A stretch of DNA of 17,628 nt from Bacteroidota bacterium (GCA_023428865.1 JAEYWT010000293.1:1-17628), one strand, 5' to 3'; positions 6,701 through 14,564 are shown, counted from the stretch's first letter. Notes: a model not told the origin generated them from the letters alone. Numbers and translations: made by a program.

Positions 6701-9241
6701 AACACTGATACCTACGATGTGAGCATACCCTACACGGGTGTTCAAGCCGGTATCTCGGTGATCAACAGCAGCGGATCAGGAACGGTCGGTGGTGATGACC
6801 CAGCCGTTACAGCAGATGGAACCATCATCATTTCCGGCATTAGCGAGAACGACGCCTACAGCGTAGCGTTGAGTGGTGATTGCAGCTTCGCCAGTGTGTC
6901 GGGACCTGCTCCGGACTGTGATCCACTGCCAACCCTGGTGATCAACGAAGTGGACTACGACATGCCTGGTGACGACCTCGCCGAGTTCATCGAACTGCTG
7001 AACGTGGGCGAAGAGACCGTTAACTTGAATGGCATCAAGGTAGTTCTCGTGAACGGCGGAAATGGCCTGCCCTACGCTCCATTCATCACCCTCGGTAATG
7101 TTGACCTCGCTCCCGGTGACTATTACGTGATCGGCAGTGCGAACGTGCCCAACGTGGACCTGGTGGTCTTCAACTCAACCCTTCCGATAAATTCCAACCT
7201 GGCTATCCAGAATGGGGCTCCGGATGGTATCCGTTTGACCACGGCGGACGACATCATTCTCGACCAACTGAGCTACGAAGGTACCATGGTTTCCACCGAA
7301 GGCAACTCCGCTCCCACGGATAACGGAAGTAATGCCAGCCTCGGCCTATCACGTATCCCGAACGGGGCGGATACTGATGATAACTCCGTGGACTTCGTGC
7401 TCACCTGCATCACCCCTGGTGAAGGCAACGGCGGCGTGGACAGCGATGAGGACGGCACACCCGATTGCATCGACCTTTGCCCCGGTGGGCCTGAACCCGG
7501 AACCGCCTGCGACGATGGCGATGACCAGACCGCTGATGACGTCATACAAGGTGATTGCTCCTGTGCCGGCACTCCCGTTGATTGCGAAGGAACACCTGGT
7601 GGTGCTGCCCTTCCCGGTGAACCTTGTGATGACTTCAACCCCGCTACCATCGACGACGTGTACCAACTGGATTGCACCTGCGCCGGTGTTCAAGTGGATT
7701 GCCTAGGCATACCTGGTGGACCGAACTTGCCTGGTGCTCCCTGCAACGACTTCATCGCAAGTACCAACGATGAGACGTGGCAGGTTGATTGCTCCTGTGT
7801 AGGTACACCGTGCTCCCAGAATGTGTTGGTGGACCTGCGTTCCGATGCGAACAGCGATCAGATCAGCTGGGAGATCCTCTACCAGAACGATGGTACCGTT
7901 GTATGCAGCGGTGGTAGTTACCTCGCCGGCATCACAGACCCCATCGTGGAGGCCTGCTGCTTGCCGATCGGCTGCTTCCGTCTACGGGTGTATGACAGCG
8001 GTGGTGATGGCTTCGTTACCGGTGGATATCAGTTGCGCGAAAGCGGTGGCTTGGGTCGACGCATCATCGACAACTTGGGCAACTTCACTAACGGTAGTGT
8101 CAGCGCCATAAGCTCCACATACGAGAACGGCGCGTTCTGTGTGCCCATCGGTGATGACAAGCTCATCTTTAGTAGCTGCGACAAGCTGGATTGGGTGGCC
8201 AATAAGTTCATCGTGGCAAGTGCGAACCCAGCCGTAAGTGCCCAGTTCGGTGTTACCAACTCCACCAGCGGTTACGAGTTCTGGTTCTATGATCCCAATG
8301 GGAGCTTCAGCTACCGTCGTTTCCGCAGCCACGCCACCAGCGATGGGTTCGGAACCGGTGCAACACGTGCTTGCCACTTCAAGGTGAATGGCTGGTTCCA
8401 GAACGTGAACAACCCACACTTGCCCGCCGATGTCTTGTTGAACGTCCGCATCAGAGGTCGTGTGGCTGGAACGAACCTCCCATTCGGCCAGGCCTGCTTG
8501 TTCAAGATCGACCCCGTCCTCGCTGCTTGCCCACGGGTGAAACTACAGGACGATCCGGCCAATACGAACGACTTCAGCTGTGGCGTCATTCGCAATTTCG
8601 GTGGCGTGGGTAATGCCGCGAACCGCATCTATGCCAACCCGCCACAGCCGATCCCGACCGTGTCCAGCGCGAACGTGCGTTATCAGTTCCGCTTCCGTAT
8701 TCCAGGCGAGAATATCTGCATCGTGCGTCCGCCGCAGACCAGTGCCCAGCTCACCATGAACTGGACCAACGGCCAATTGCTGGAGTGCAGCAAGACCTAC
8801 GAAGTGGATGTACGGGTAAGCCTGAACGGCGGTGCTACTTGGTGCTTCGGCCCAGCCACTTCCGATGCAGCCACTGCATGTGCAGACACTGAAGATTGGG
8901 GCAAGGTGTGCAACGTGACCATCAACCCATGCGCCCTGCCGAACGGTGGTGGAAACAGCATGGTGCTCGAGGCCAACAACAATTTCACCATGTACCCCAA
9001 CCCGAACCGCGGCGACCAGCTCTTCTTGAGCGTGAGCCACGTGGAAGATGGGGTGAGCACGGTAGGTGTTGACATCTTCGATATGACCGGTAAGCGCGTG
9101 GTGGCTCGTTCCATCGCTGTACAGGATGGTTTCATCAACACCAACTTGGAGCTCAACAGCGAATTGGCTGCTGGTCTCTACATGGTGAACGTGACCGCCG
9201 GTAACATGTCCTACACCGAGCGTCTGGTGATCCAGCCGTAA
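3722..9241 (+). CDS. Giant modular T9SS-secreted adhesin-like protein
   Basis: The product is 1839 residues and is secreted. An N-terminal signal peptide ends near FGQ (residue 30). Residues 41-230 form a jelly-roll-like, Ser/Thr/Asn-rich domain. Residues 233-1069 form a duplicated array: five ~93-residue Cys-bounded repeats (233-325, 326-419, 605-697, 698-791, 976-1069) carrying SIPYTG, SGTIGGDDP and a final SAPC-type motif, with two ~185-residue beta-rich modules starting AAWDF (420-604, 792-975). A lamin-tail-like domain (about 1071-1210, VINEVDYDMPGDDLAEFIEL) is followed by DSDEDGTPDC, a thrombospondin type 3-like Ca-binding motif, three Cys-rich repeats (1249-1363), two further secreted domains and a C-terminal type A sorting domain (about 1755-1839, FTMYPNPNRGDQLFLSV to YTERLVIQP). 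Such proteins are exported by the Por machinery and anchored on the cell surface or released. No catalytic site is recognised; adhesion or a structural surface role is inferred. Confidence 0.92.
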   Translation: MRTHRSCTTPNPRVVLAWLALLVGGLTFGQTPVPMASQPGLSYTENFADIANWTNAFASGTGANRWSSVAVNATGTIPSGTRITTATATFVTGSSGGVQRGTQNIQLLTTGATDNTSSCAIDFFMDFTGVAAGTVSFDWASVNNSTGNRSGSLRVYTSTDGSSWNELSGASTLDFLNNSPTSGSITAVALPAAFNNSATARLRFYYHNGVGGTTGSRPKVSIDNLNVTAVGGCGFSLGSVSTSCDANTAGIDTYTLSIPYTGSEPGVVVTNTSGTGTLGGDDPSTQVDGIILVSGITEGTSYGVTFSSPCSALNVSGSSPTCDPLCGVNFGTAVATCNTITAGPGDTYNVSIPYAGVEPGVTVVNNSASGTIAGDDPSVVSGGTILITGIDEGDNYSITLSAPCASEIVSGNAPVCEPLPLAAWDFNGEGNPGVATSVADIYNAGLDASNLITRGATAGPSGANNSFRTTGFQDNGISTSNTDYFEVTLSAAPGSLLSLTTIDANLAGTASYTVSPGVSSQFAYSLDGTNFTLIGSPSVTIGTPASIQVDLGVVPALQNVSAGTTITLRFYASGQTSSGGWGFISSASGVYGLAIDGTLTSVGSCTLSLGVASTSCDASTMGVDTYTLSIPYTGSQPGVSVVNNSGSGTIGGDDPSSVSDGVILVSGITEGTGYDVELTAPCEVLGVSGSSPVCEPACEIAFGTATATCTTVTFGTSDTYSVSIPYTGSQVGVTVINNSASGTIGGDDPAVTLDGTIVISGINETDAYSITLSAPCGALVAAGSAPNCTPGPIAAWDFTGENNVATSTAEVYSGDLDASNEITRGAGAAGSAGANSFRTIGFQNNGISTANADYFQVTLSAAPGNTLSLRMIDATLNGTSGFAATPGVSNQFAYSLDGSTFTLIGSPTVTIGQPVSIPTIDLSGVAELQNVGPATTITLRYYASGQSTTGGWGFFSGSAGAYGLAIRGLIEPVAGCDINLGSATATCNTITAGNTDTYDVSIPYTGVQAGISVINSSGSGTVGGDDPAVTADGTIIISGISENDAYSVALSGDCSFASVSGPAPDCDPLPTLVINEVDYDMPGDDLAEFIELLNVGEETVNLNGIKVVLVNGGNGLPYAPFITLGNVDLAPGDYYVIGSANVPNVDLVVFNSTLPINSNLAIQNGAPDGIRLTTADDIILDQLSYEGTMVSTEGNSAPTDNGSNASLGLSRIPNGADTDDNSVDFVLTCITPGEGNGGVDSDEDGTPDCIDLCPGGPEPGTACDDGDDQTADDVIQGDCSCAGTPVDCEGTPGGAALPGEPCDDFNPATIDDVYQLDCTCAGVQVDCLGIPGGPNLPGAPCNDFIASTNDETWQVDCSCVGTPCSQNVLVDLRSDANSDQISWEILYQNDGTVVCSGGSYLAGITDPIVEACCLPIGCFRLRVYDSGGDGFVTGGYQLRESGGLGRRIIDNLGNFTNGSVSAISSTYENGAFCVPIGDDKLIFSSCDKLDWVANKFIVASANPAVSAQFGVTNSTSGYEFWFYDPNGSFSYRRFRSHATSDGFGTGATRACHFKVNGWFQNVNNPHLPADVLLNVRIRGRVAGTNLPFGQACLFKIDPVLAACPRVKLQDDPANTNDFSCGVIRNFGGVGNAANRIYANPPQPIPTVSSANVRYQFRFRIPGENICIVRPPQTSAQLTMNWTNGQLLECSKTYEVDVRVSLNGGATWCFGPATSDAATACADTEDWGKVCNVTINPCALPNGGGNSMVLEANNNFTMYPNPNRGDQLFLSVSHVEDGVSTVGVDIFDMTGKRVVARSIAVQDGFINTNLELNSELAAGLYMVNVTAGNMSYTERLVIQP
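4418..6928 (+). repeat. In-gene tandem module duplication (Ra-Rb-B, Ra-Rb-B, Rb)
   Basis: Ra/Rb repeats lie at 4418-4696, 4697-4978, 5534-5812, 5813-6094 and 6647-6928; the B modules lie at 4979-5533 and 6095-6646. The first and third R copies resemble each other most, as do the second, fourth and fifth, so a block of about 1.1 kb was duplicated as a unit and one extra Rb copy follows. The DNA copies have diverged (different synonymous codons, small indels), so the duplication is not recent. Confidence 0.85.
7466..7810 (+). repeat. Three Cys-rich ~38-residue repeats inside the giant protein
   Basis: Each copy follows the plan C-x-G-x-P-G-G-(x)-P-G-x-P-C-D/N-D, then T-x-D-(D/E), then D-C-x-C-x-G. 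They follow the DSDEDGTPDC calcium-binding motif and occur in many large secreted proteins of Flavobacteriales. They probably form disulfide-stabilised spacer domains. Confidence 0.75.
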
Positions 9242-9254
9242 GGACCGATCCAAG

Positions 9255-9298
9255 AAGCAAAGGGCTGCCTCGCATCTGCAAGGCGGCCCTTTGCTTTT
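9255..9298 (+). terminator. Intrinsic terminator of the giant gene
   Basis: AAGCAAAGGGC plus GCCT (9255-9270) pairs with AGGC plus GCCCTTTGCTT (9281-9296), interrupted only by a T-G wobble, around a 10-base loop and followed by TT. It begins 13 bases after the stop codon. Confidence 0.85.
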
Positions 9299-9556
9299 CA
9301 TAGGATTGGGTCGACCAAGTCCAGGATCGATGTTCGCTCAGCAGTTCGATGTTCTCCCAACCCACGCGATAGACAGTTGTTGGCGTGGAAGCTTGGACAA
9401 ACATTTCGGACTCCATATCCTGGGCGTTCCGTGCGATGATCTGCGAGGGAATTCCTGAACTACATGCTCTATTCAAGAATACGTACTGGTAATTCCAGCA
9501 TCGAGGTCTGATCGGGGGGCGAACTCGATGCGCGATCGCACCAGAGCCATTCAGAC

Positions 9557-9594
9557 CAAAAAAAAGGGCCGCTTCGAGGAGAAGCGACCCTTTT
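9557..9594 (-). terminator. Intrinsic terminator of the dehydrogenase-like gene
   Basis: GGGCCGCTTC (9566-9575) pairs with GAAGCGACCC (9581-9590) with one mismatch, extended by AAAA/TTTT. On the minus strand the hairpin is followed by a run of eight T (9558-9565 region), 15 bases after the stop of the gene ending at 9609. Its T/A flanks would also allow some termination on the plus strand. Confidence 0.8.
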
Positions 9595-9608
9595 CTGGAA
9601 AGACCCGA

Positions 9609-11231
9609 TCAGCGTTGCACCTGCACGTTGTGCTGGTCCAATACCGAACCATCACTACTCAACAAACGCAGGACATAGTGTGCCGTTTCCAACCGGCTCA
9701 TATCCACCGATCCTTGTGGGCCTTGGTTCCAGGATTTGGACATGACCACACGCCCGGTCATATCCACTACCTCCAAGTTCTTCACGTTGGGCGCTACACC
9801 GGTCAACATCAACCGATCATGCACGGGCATGGGGCGTAGTTGTAGTCCATGAATGCCTTTCGTGTCGATACCAGTGCCGATCACTTGTACCGTATCACTG
9901 GAAAGGTTGCAAGACGCGCCGTACGTACCAACGACATTGTAGTCGCCAGCTACCTGAGCGGTTATGGTCTGGGTGTTCGCACCCGGGATCTGCACCCCAT
10001 CAACGAACCAAGCATAAGAATCAGCAACGCTGCTGGTGAGCTCTGCTCCATTTGCGACCAAGGTAGGTGCAGGCATAGGGCACTGGTCCACAATGCGCTT
10101 GATGGTACCGTTGCCAACGTTGGCCACGAAGAGTTCCAACGCACTGTTCTCCGCTATGCAAGCCGTGCCGAATCCGCCATTGCCAGAGCGTACTTGCTCT
10201 CGGATCCATCCGCCGGCGCCATCGCTTCGCAGTGAGAAGTATGGTGTGGAGCAATAGTCGGTGTAGATGTAACGGCCACTAAGCCGGGGGAATTCACTGC
10301 CACGGTACACACGCCCGCCGATCACCGAGCACCAACCATCACCATGGGTATGATCCGTTACGGGTTCAACGAATGCCGATGCAGGAGGACAGCTTCCACC
10401 GATACCTGGCGTGGCAATGGCTCCTTCGCGGCAGCGCCAGCCGAAGTTGGGCCCACTATCATCGCCAGCAGGCCAGAAGTTCACTTCTTCTCGTTGGCCT
10501 TGGCCCACATCACCGATCCACAGGTCGCCGGTGAGGGCATCAAAGCCGAAACGGAATGGATTGCGTAAACCGCTTGCCCAGATCTCCGGCAAGGTGTCGT
10601 TGCCAACGTTAACCCAGGGGTTGGTCGGAGGAATGGTGTAGCCGCTTTCGCCGCTCACGTCGATCCGGATCACGTCGCCCAACGCGGAGGCTACCAGGTC
10701 CTGCCCGTTGTTCCAAGGGTCGTTACCACTGCCACCATCGCCCAAGGCCACATACAGGTAACCATCGGGGCCGAAATCCAGGTCGCCGCCATTGTGGTTG
10801 CTGGCGGGTTGGGCAACCGTGTACAGGATCTCCTCACTTTCAGGGTCGCCAACATCGGGATCATCGGTTACAACGAAACGTGAGATGCGTGTACTGCCGT
10901 TCCCGCTTCCTGCGGTGTAATTCACATAGAATCGACCATTGTTGGCGTAGTACGGATCGAAGGCAAGTCCTAAAAGCCCCTGTTCTCCGCCACCATCATT
11001 AACCCGGGCCACGATATCCAAGAAAGGTGTCGGCCTTACCACACCATTGGGATCAACGATCCTGATACGGCCAGCTTGCTCCACCACGAACAGGCGTTCA
11101 TCACCGCAATGGGCTATATCCACCGGGCCGGAAAGGCCGGTGGCGAAATTCTCCAAGGCTATCGTTACGGGGTTCTGTGCCACCAACTGGCTGGCTGGGA
11201 TCAGGGAGGTGATCAGTAGTCGTTTGAGCAT
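9609..11231 (-). CDS. Secreted glucose/sorbosone dehydrogenase-like protein with T9SS sorting domain
   Basis: The product is 540 residues. A signal peptide ends at LVAQ (about residue 19). Residues 25-383 form a six-bladed beta-propeller of the glucose/sorbosone dehydrogenase (GSDH) family, related to PQQ-dependent soluble aldose dehydrogenases. Seen motifs: GLSGPVDIAHC, EQGLLGLAFDP (83-93), SNHNGGDLDFGPDGYLYVAL (144-163) with a His146 that aligns with the catalytic base, GLRNPFRFGFD (221-231) and DHTHGDGWCSVIGGRVYRG (293-311). Residues 386-450 resemble an Ig-like linker. Residues 455-540 form a T9SS type A sorting domain with a degenerate PNP-like start (LRPMPVHDRLML). Likely role: sugar or aldose oxidation using PQQ outside the outer membrane, though substrate and cofactor use are inferred. 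Start ATG 11231 matches the signal peptide; the frame extends upstream without a fitting start. The gene is convergent with the giant gene and divergent from prfC. Confidence 0.9.
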   Translation of the reverse strand: MLKRLLITSLIPASQLVAQNPVTIALENFATGLSGPVDIAHCGDERLFVVEQAGRIRIVDPNGVVRPTPFLDIVARVNDGGGEQGLLGLAFDPYYANNGRFYVNYTAGSGNGSTRISRFVVTDDPDVGDPESEEILYTVAQPASNHNGGDLDFGPDGYLYVALGDGGSGNDPWNNGQDLVASALGDVIRIDVSGESGYTIPPTNPWVNVGNDTLPEIWASGLRNPFRFGFDALTGDLWIGDVGQGQREEVNFWPAGDDSGPNFGWRCREGAIATPGIGGSCPPASAFVEPVTDHTHGDGWCSVIGGRVYRGSEFPRLSGRYIYTDYCSTPYFSLRSDGAGGWIREQVRSGNGGFGTACIAENSALELFVANVGNGTIKRIVDQCPMPAPTLVANGAELTSSVADSYAWFVDGVQIPGANTQTITAQVAGDYNVVGTYGASCNLSSDTVQVIGTGIDTKGIHGLQLRPMPVHDRLMLTGVAPNVKNLEVVDMTGRVVMSKSWNQGPQGSVDMSRLETAHYVLRLLSSDGSVLDQHNVQVQR

Positions 11232-11248
11232 CAGGTGCAGGTTTGGTC

Positions 11249-11256
11249 CAAAACTA
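11249..11256 (-). promoter_or_regulatory. -7 element of the dehydrogenase-like gene
   Basis: On the minus strand these bases read TAGTTTTG, an exact TAnnTTTG match, 17 bases before the ATG at 11231. No convincing -33 box is seen at the usual spacing. Confidence 0.55.
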
Positions 11257-11297
11257 GAGTTGACGCGCAACCTACCACCCCGCTTTCGACCAAGGGC

Positions 11298-11305
11298 TAC
11301 TTTTG
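11298..11305 (+). promoter_or_regulatory. -7 element of prfC
   Basis: TACTTTTG matches TAnnTTTG exactly and lies 44 bases upstream of the prfC ATG. The identical 11-mer GCTACTTTTGC (11296-11306) recurs upstream of the thioredoxin-family gene (13053-13063). Together with the element on the other strand it forms a short divergent promoter region. Confidence 0.55.
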
Positions 11306-11349
11306 CGCCCCCATGCGGGGAAAGCCTCCGACCGCATGGCACACTTTCC

Positions 11350-12945
11350 ATGGCACTGAAGGAAGAGATCGAGCACCGGCGCACGTTCGCCATCATCAGC
11401 CACCCCGATGCTGGTAAGACCACATTGACCGAGAAATTCCTGCTCTATGGCGGTGCGATACAAACGGCTGGTGCCGTGAAAAGCAATAAGATCCGCCGGG
11501 GCGCCACCAGCGATTTCATGGAGATCGAACGCCAACGCGGGATCTCGGTGAGTACCTCGGTGATGACCTTCGACTACGCTGGCAAACTGATCAACCTGCT
11601 GGATACTCCCGGTCACCGCGATTTCGCCGAAGACACCTACCGCACCCTTACCGCCGTGGATAGCGTGGTGCTGGTGATCGACTGTGTAAAGGGTGTGGAA
11701 GCCCAGACCGAACGCCTCATGGAGGTGTGCCGCATGCGCAATACGCCGGTGATCGTCTTCATCAACAAGCTTGATCTGGAAGGCCGAGACCCCTTCGACC
11801 TGTTGGACGAGCTGGAAGAGAAGCTTTCCATCAAGGTGCGTCCCATGAGTTGGCCCATTGGCATCGGTGCCACCTTCCAAGGCGTATACGACCTCTACAG
11901 CAAGAGTCTACGCTTGTTCGATCCCGGAAAGACCAAAGTGGAACTCTCCAGCGAACGCATTGAAGACCTGAACGACCCGAAGCTGGTGAAGGGTATCGGG
12001 GAAGACGCTGCACAACAGCTACGCACCGATATTGATTTGATCGAAGGCGTGTATGACCCCTTGAGCGTGGAAGCCTACCGCGCTGGGCGTATCGCACCGG
12101 TCTTCTTCGGAAGCGCCTTCAACAACTTCGGTGTGAAAGAAGTGCTGGATGCCTTCGTGGGTATTGCTCCAGCGCCCGGCCCACGACCTACCGATCAGGG
12201 CGAAGTGGCTCCGGACGACCCCAAATTCAGCGGGTTCGTTTTCAAGATACACGCCAACCTGGACCCCAACCACCGAGATCGTATCGCCTTCTTGCGGATC
12301 TGCTCCGGACGTTTCCAACGGAACACCTACTACAAGCACGTGCGCCTGGACAAGCAGCTGCGCTTTGCCACACCCACCAACTTCCTAGCGGCGCAGAAGA
12401 GCATCGTGGAAGAAGCGTGGCCTGGTGATGTGATCGGCCTTTTCGATACCGGCAACTTCAAGATCGGCGACACGCTGACCGATGGAGCCAGGTTCCAATT
12501 CCGAGGTATACCTGCGTTCTCTCCAGAACTCTTCCGCGAATTGGTGAATCTGGATCCTATGAAGACCAAGCAGCTGGATAAAGGTATTCGTCAACTTACG
12601 GATGAAGGTGTTGCGCAGCTCTTTACCCAGCAACCCGGCAATAAGAAGATCGTGGGTTGTGTGGGCGAACTACAGTTCGAGGTAATCAGCTACCGTCTGG
12701 AACATGAGTACGGCGCCAAGTGTGCCTTCCAACAGATCGCCGCCCACAAAGCCTGCTGGATGACATCGACCGACGAACAAGCACTTGATCAGTTCATCCG
12801 GATCAAAGCCCAACAGATCGTGCAGGACAAGGACGGCAATCCGGTCTTCATGGCCCCGAGCGCATACATGCTCGACCTGGAGCGGAGGAACAACCCGGAG
12901 ATCACCTTCCACACAACCAGTGAATTCAAGACCGCTGAGAGCTGA
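11350..12945 (+). CDS. prfC: Peptide chain release factor 3 (RF3 GTPase)
   Basis: The 531-residue product matches the usual RF3 length of about 530. RF3 is a cytoplasmic translational GTPase that promotes release of RF1/RF2 from the ribosome after peptide release. Seen motifs: G1 SHPDAGKTT (17-25), switch region RGISVSTSVM (63-72), G3 DTPGH (85-89), G4 NKLD (139-142), and the family stretch YRTLTAVDSVVLVIDCVKGV (97-116). The C-terminal part has VGELQFEVISYRLEHEYG, as in RF3 and EF-G-like proteins. The AGAVKS and FMEIERQRGI motifs separate RF3 from EF-G. Start ATG 11350 gives the exact family N-terminus (MALKEEIEHRRTFAIISHPD); reading further upstream adds no homologous sequence. No stop or frameshift interrupts it. 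The gene lies alone, with a TAnnTTTG element upstream and a 122-base gap before the next gene. Confidence 0.97.
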   Translation: MALKEEIEHRRTFAIISHPDAGKTTLTEKFLLYGGAIQTAGAVKSNKIRRGATSDFMEIERQRGISVSTSVMTFDYAGKLINLLDTPGHRDFAEDTYRTLTAVDSVVLVIDCVKGVEAQTERLMEVCRMRNTPVIVFINKLDLEGRDPFDLLDELEEKLSIKVRPMSWPIGIGATFQGVYDLYSKSLRLFDPGKTKVELSSERIEDLNDPKLVKGIGEDAAQQLRTDIDLIEGVYDPLSVEAYRAGRIAPVFFGSAFNNFGVKEVLDAFVGIAPAPGPRPTDQGEVAPDDPKFSGFVFKIHANLDPNHRDRIAFLRICSGRFQRNTYYKHVRLDKQLRFATPTNFLAAQKSIVEEAWPGDVIGLFDTGNFKIGDTLTDGARFQFRGIPAFSPELFRELVNLDPMKTKQLDKGIRQLTDEGVAQLFTQQPGNKKIVGCVGELQFEVISYRLEHEYGAKCAFQQIAAHKACWMTSTDEQALDQFIRIKAQQIVQDKDGNPVFMAPSAYMLDLERRNNPEITFHTTSEFKTAES

Positions 12946-13024
12946 AGCACGGGTGATTATCCTTAACAAGTCTTTAACCATCCAGCGGACCAACCCAAGC
13001 GTATACCGGGTCCGTCGTAGGAAT

Positions 13025-13046
13025 GGAACGCGATCTGTACCGTTCC
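13025..13046. promoter_or_regulatory. Inverted repeat upstream of the thioredoxin-family gene
   Basis: GGAACG (13025-13030) and CGTTCC (13041-13046) are perfect inverted copies with a 10-base loop, lying where the -33 region of the promoter at 13055 would be. It could be an operator or part of a weak prfC 3' hairpin; with only six pairs it may also be chance. Confidence 0.3.
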
Positions 13047-13054
13047 CTCAACGC

Positions 13055-13062
13055 TACTTTTG
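13055..13062 (+). promoter_or_regulatory. -7 element just before the thioredoxin-family gene
   Basis: TACTTTTG matches TAnnTTTG exactly and ends five bases before the ATG at 13068. In Bacteroidota, transcription starts a few bases after this element, so the mRNA would have almost no leader. No clear -33 TTG box is visible at 19-21 bases. Confidence 0.5.
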
Positions 13063-13067
13063 CCACC

Positions 13068-14564
13068 ATGCGTAGAAACCGTTCCGCCCTGCTGTTCGTT
13101 CTGGCCAGCGCCACCACTCCCCTCTTCGCTCAGAACGCCCCAGTGCGCGATATCGAGATCACCATTCCGGGTACCGCCAAGGATACGATCTACTTGGCGA
13201 ACTACTACGGCAACAAATTGTACTACACCGATACCTGTGTTGCGGATGCTAAAGGAAAAGCCTCCTTCAAAAGCAAGAAGGGATACAAGGCAGGTGTGTA
13301 CGCGGTTGTGATCCCTGGACCGAAGTTCTTCGAGATGATCGTGAACGAACCGGTCATCCGTATGTCCAGTGATACGCTCGACCTCGTAGGCCATCTCGAG
13401 GTGAAAACGTCCACGGAGAACCAGGTCTTCCTGGATTACATCCGTTTCCTGAACGACAAGAAGAAGGAGAGTGACGCGGTGAAAATGCGGATGGATGCCC
13501 AGAAGGATCCACTCGCACGGAACGGTTTGCGCAGCCAGCTGGAAGCCTTTGATAAGGAGGTGAAGCAGTACCAATCCAAGTTGATCGCGTCCAACCCAGA
13601 CCTACTTGCTGCAGCCTTGGTGCGCATGAGCATGGCTCCAGAACTTCCTGAGATCCGCAAGCCCGATGGTTCACTGGACAGTGCTGCACAGTATTATCAG
13701 TATCGTGCACACTACTGGGATAATTTCGATCTGAAGGATGAACGGATCGTTCGAGTGCCGGTGTTCGCCAACAAGTTCGAAGAATACATCACCAAGACCA
13801 TTCCGCAATACCCCGATACCATGAGCGTGCTGGCCGACCAGCTGATCGAGAAGACCGATGGGAAGAACGAGGTGTTCAAGTACATGGTGAACACCATCAC
13901 CCACAAAGCCGAGACCAGTGAGATCATGGGCATGGACGCCATGTTCGTCCACATGGGCCAGAGCTATTTCTGCCCCAAAGGTGGCAAACCGGGACGCGCG
14001 GATTGGATGGCGCAAGACAAGCTCGATAAGCTTTGCGAACGCGTGCAAAAGCAAGCCCCCCTCACCCTGGGTAAGAAGGCTCCGTACCTGTGCCTTACCG
14101 ATACCACTGAGGAGAAATGGGTGAATTTCTACGACCTACCGAACGAATACGTGGTCATCATCTTCTGGGACCCACATTGCGGCCACTGCAAAAAGGAACT
14201 ACCTGAGATCGCCAAGGTGTACAAGGAGAAGATGAAGGAGTTGGATATCGAGGTGTACTGTGTGGCCAAAGCCGTGGATGCCACGTTGATGAAGGACTGG
14301 AAAGCCTTTATCCGTGAACACCAACTCGACTGGGTGAACGTGGGACTTACGGAGCATGTGTTCGAAGAAGCCAAGAAGGATCCACGCAAGTACATTCCGA
14401 AGTTCACCACCATCGAGAGCCTCAACTACTCCGAGACCTACGATGTGTACTCCACACCCAAGATCTTCTTGGTGGATGGTGAACGGAAGTTCCGTGGAAA
14501 ACAGCTTAGCGCAGACCAGATCGTTGACCTCGTTGGTCAGTTGAAGAAGCGCAAGAAGAGTTAA
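13068..14564 (+). CDS. Periplasmic thioredoxin-family (TlpA-like) protein with DUF4369/DUF5106-type N-terminus
   Basis: The product is 498 residues from ATG 13068. A signal peptide (RRNRSALLFVLASATTPLFA) ends before Gln22. Residues about 23-115 resemble DUF4369 (IEITIPGTAKDTIYL, LYYTDT, AGVYAVVIPG), 115-200 are helical and charged, and 200-325 resemble DUF5106. Residues about 330-498 are a thioredoxin fold with the redox motif CGHC (371-374) inside FWDPHCGHCKKELPEI, and the cis-Pro motif STPK (Pro464) followed by IFLVDGERKF. Such proteins exchange thiol/disulfide bonds in the Bacteroidota periplasm, for example in cytochrome c maturation or repair of secreted proteins; the substrate here is unknown. 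An upstream ATG at 13023 is possible but would place the signal peptide 15 residues in. Neighbours are prfC upstream in the same direction and a convergent repeat protein downstream. Confidence 0.9.
   Translation: MRRNRSALLFVLASATTPLFAQNAPVRDIEITIPGTAKDTIYLANYYGNKLYYTDTCVADAKGKASFKSKKGYKAGVYAVVIPGPKFFEMIVNEPVIRMSSDTLDLVGHLEVKTSTENQVFLDYIRFLNDKKKESDAVKMRMDAQKDPLARNGLRSQLEAFDKEVKQYQSKLIASNPDLLAAALVRMSMAPELPEIRKPDGSLDSAAQYYQYRAHYWDNFDLKDERIVRVPVFANKFEEYITKTIPQYPDTMSVLADQLIEKTDGKNEVFKYMVNTITHKAETSEIMGMDAMFVHMGQSYFCPKGGKPGRADWMAQDKLDKLCERVQKQAPLTLGKKAPYLCLTDTTEEKWVNFYDLPNEYVVIIFWDPHCGHCKKELPEIAKVYKEKMKELDIEVYCVAKAVDATLMKDWKAFIREHQLDWVNVGLTEHVFEEAKKDPRKYIPKFTTIESLNYSETYDVYSTPKIFLVDGERKFRGKQLSADQIVDLVGQLKKRKKS

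Noticed and set aside
8543..9301. 252-codon minus-strand frame antisense to the end of the giant gene
   Set aside because: The composition, rich in His, Val and Ala, is typical of shadow frames opposite this codon usage, and the plus strand carries a clear T9SS sorting domain.
9153..9476. Minus-strand frame between the giant gene and the dehydrogenase-like gene
   Set aside because: It starts at TTG, runs through the strong terminator at 9255-9298 and into the T9SS domain of the giant gene. The intergenic part has no recognisable motif and codon use is unlike the neighbours.
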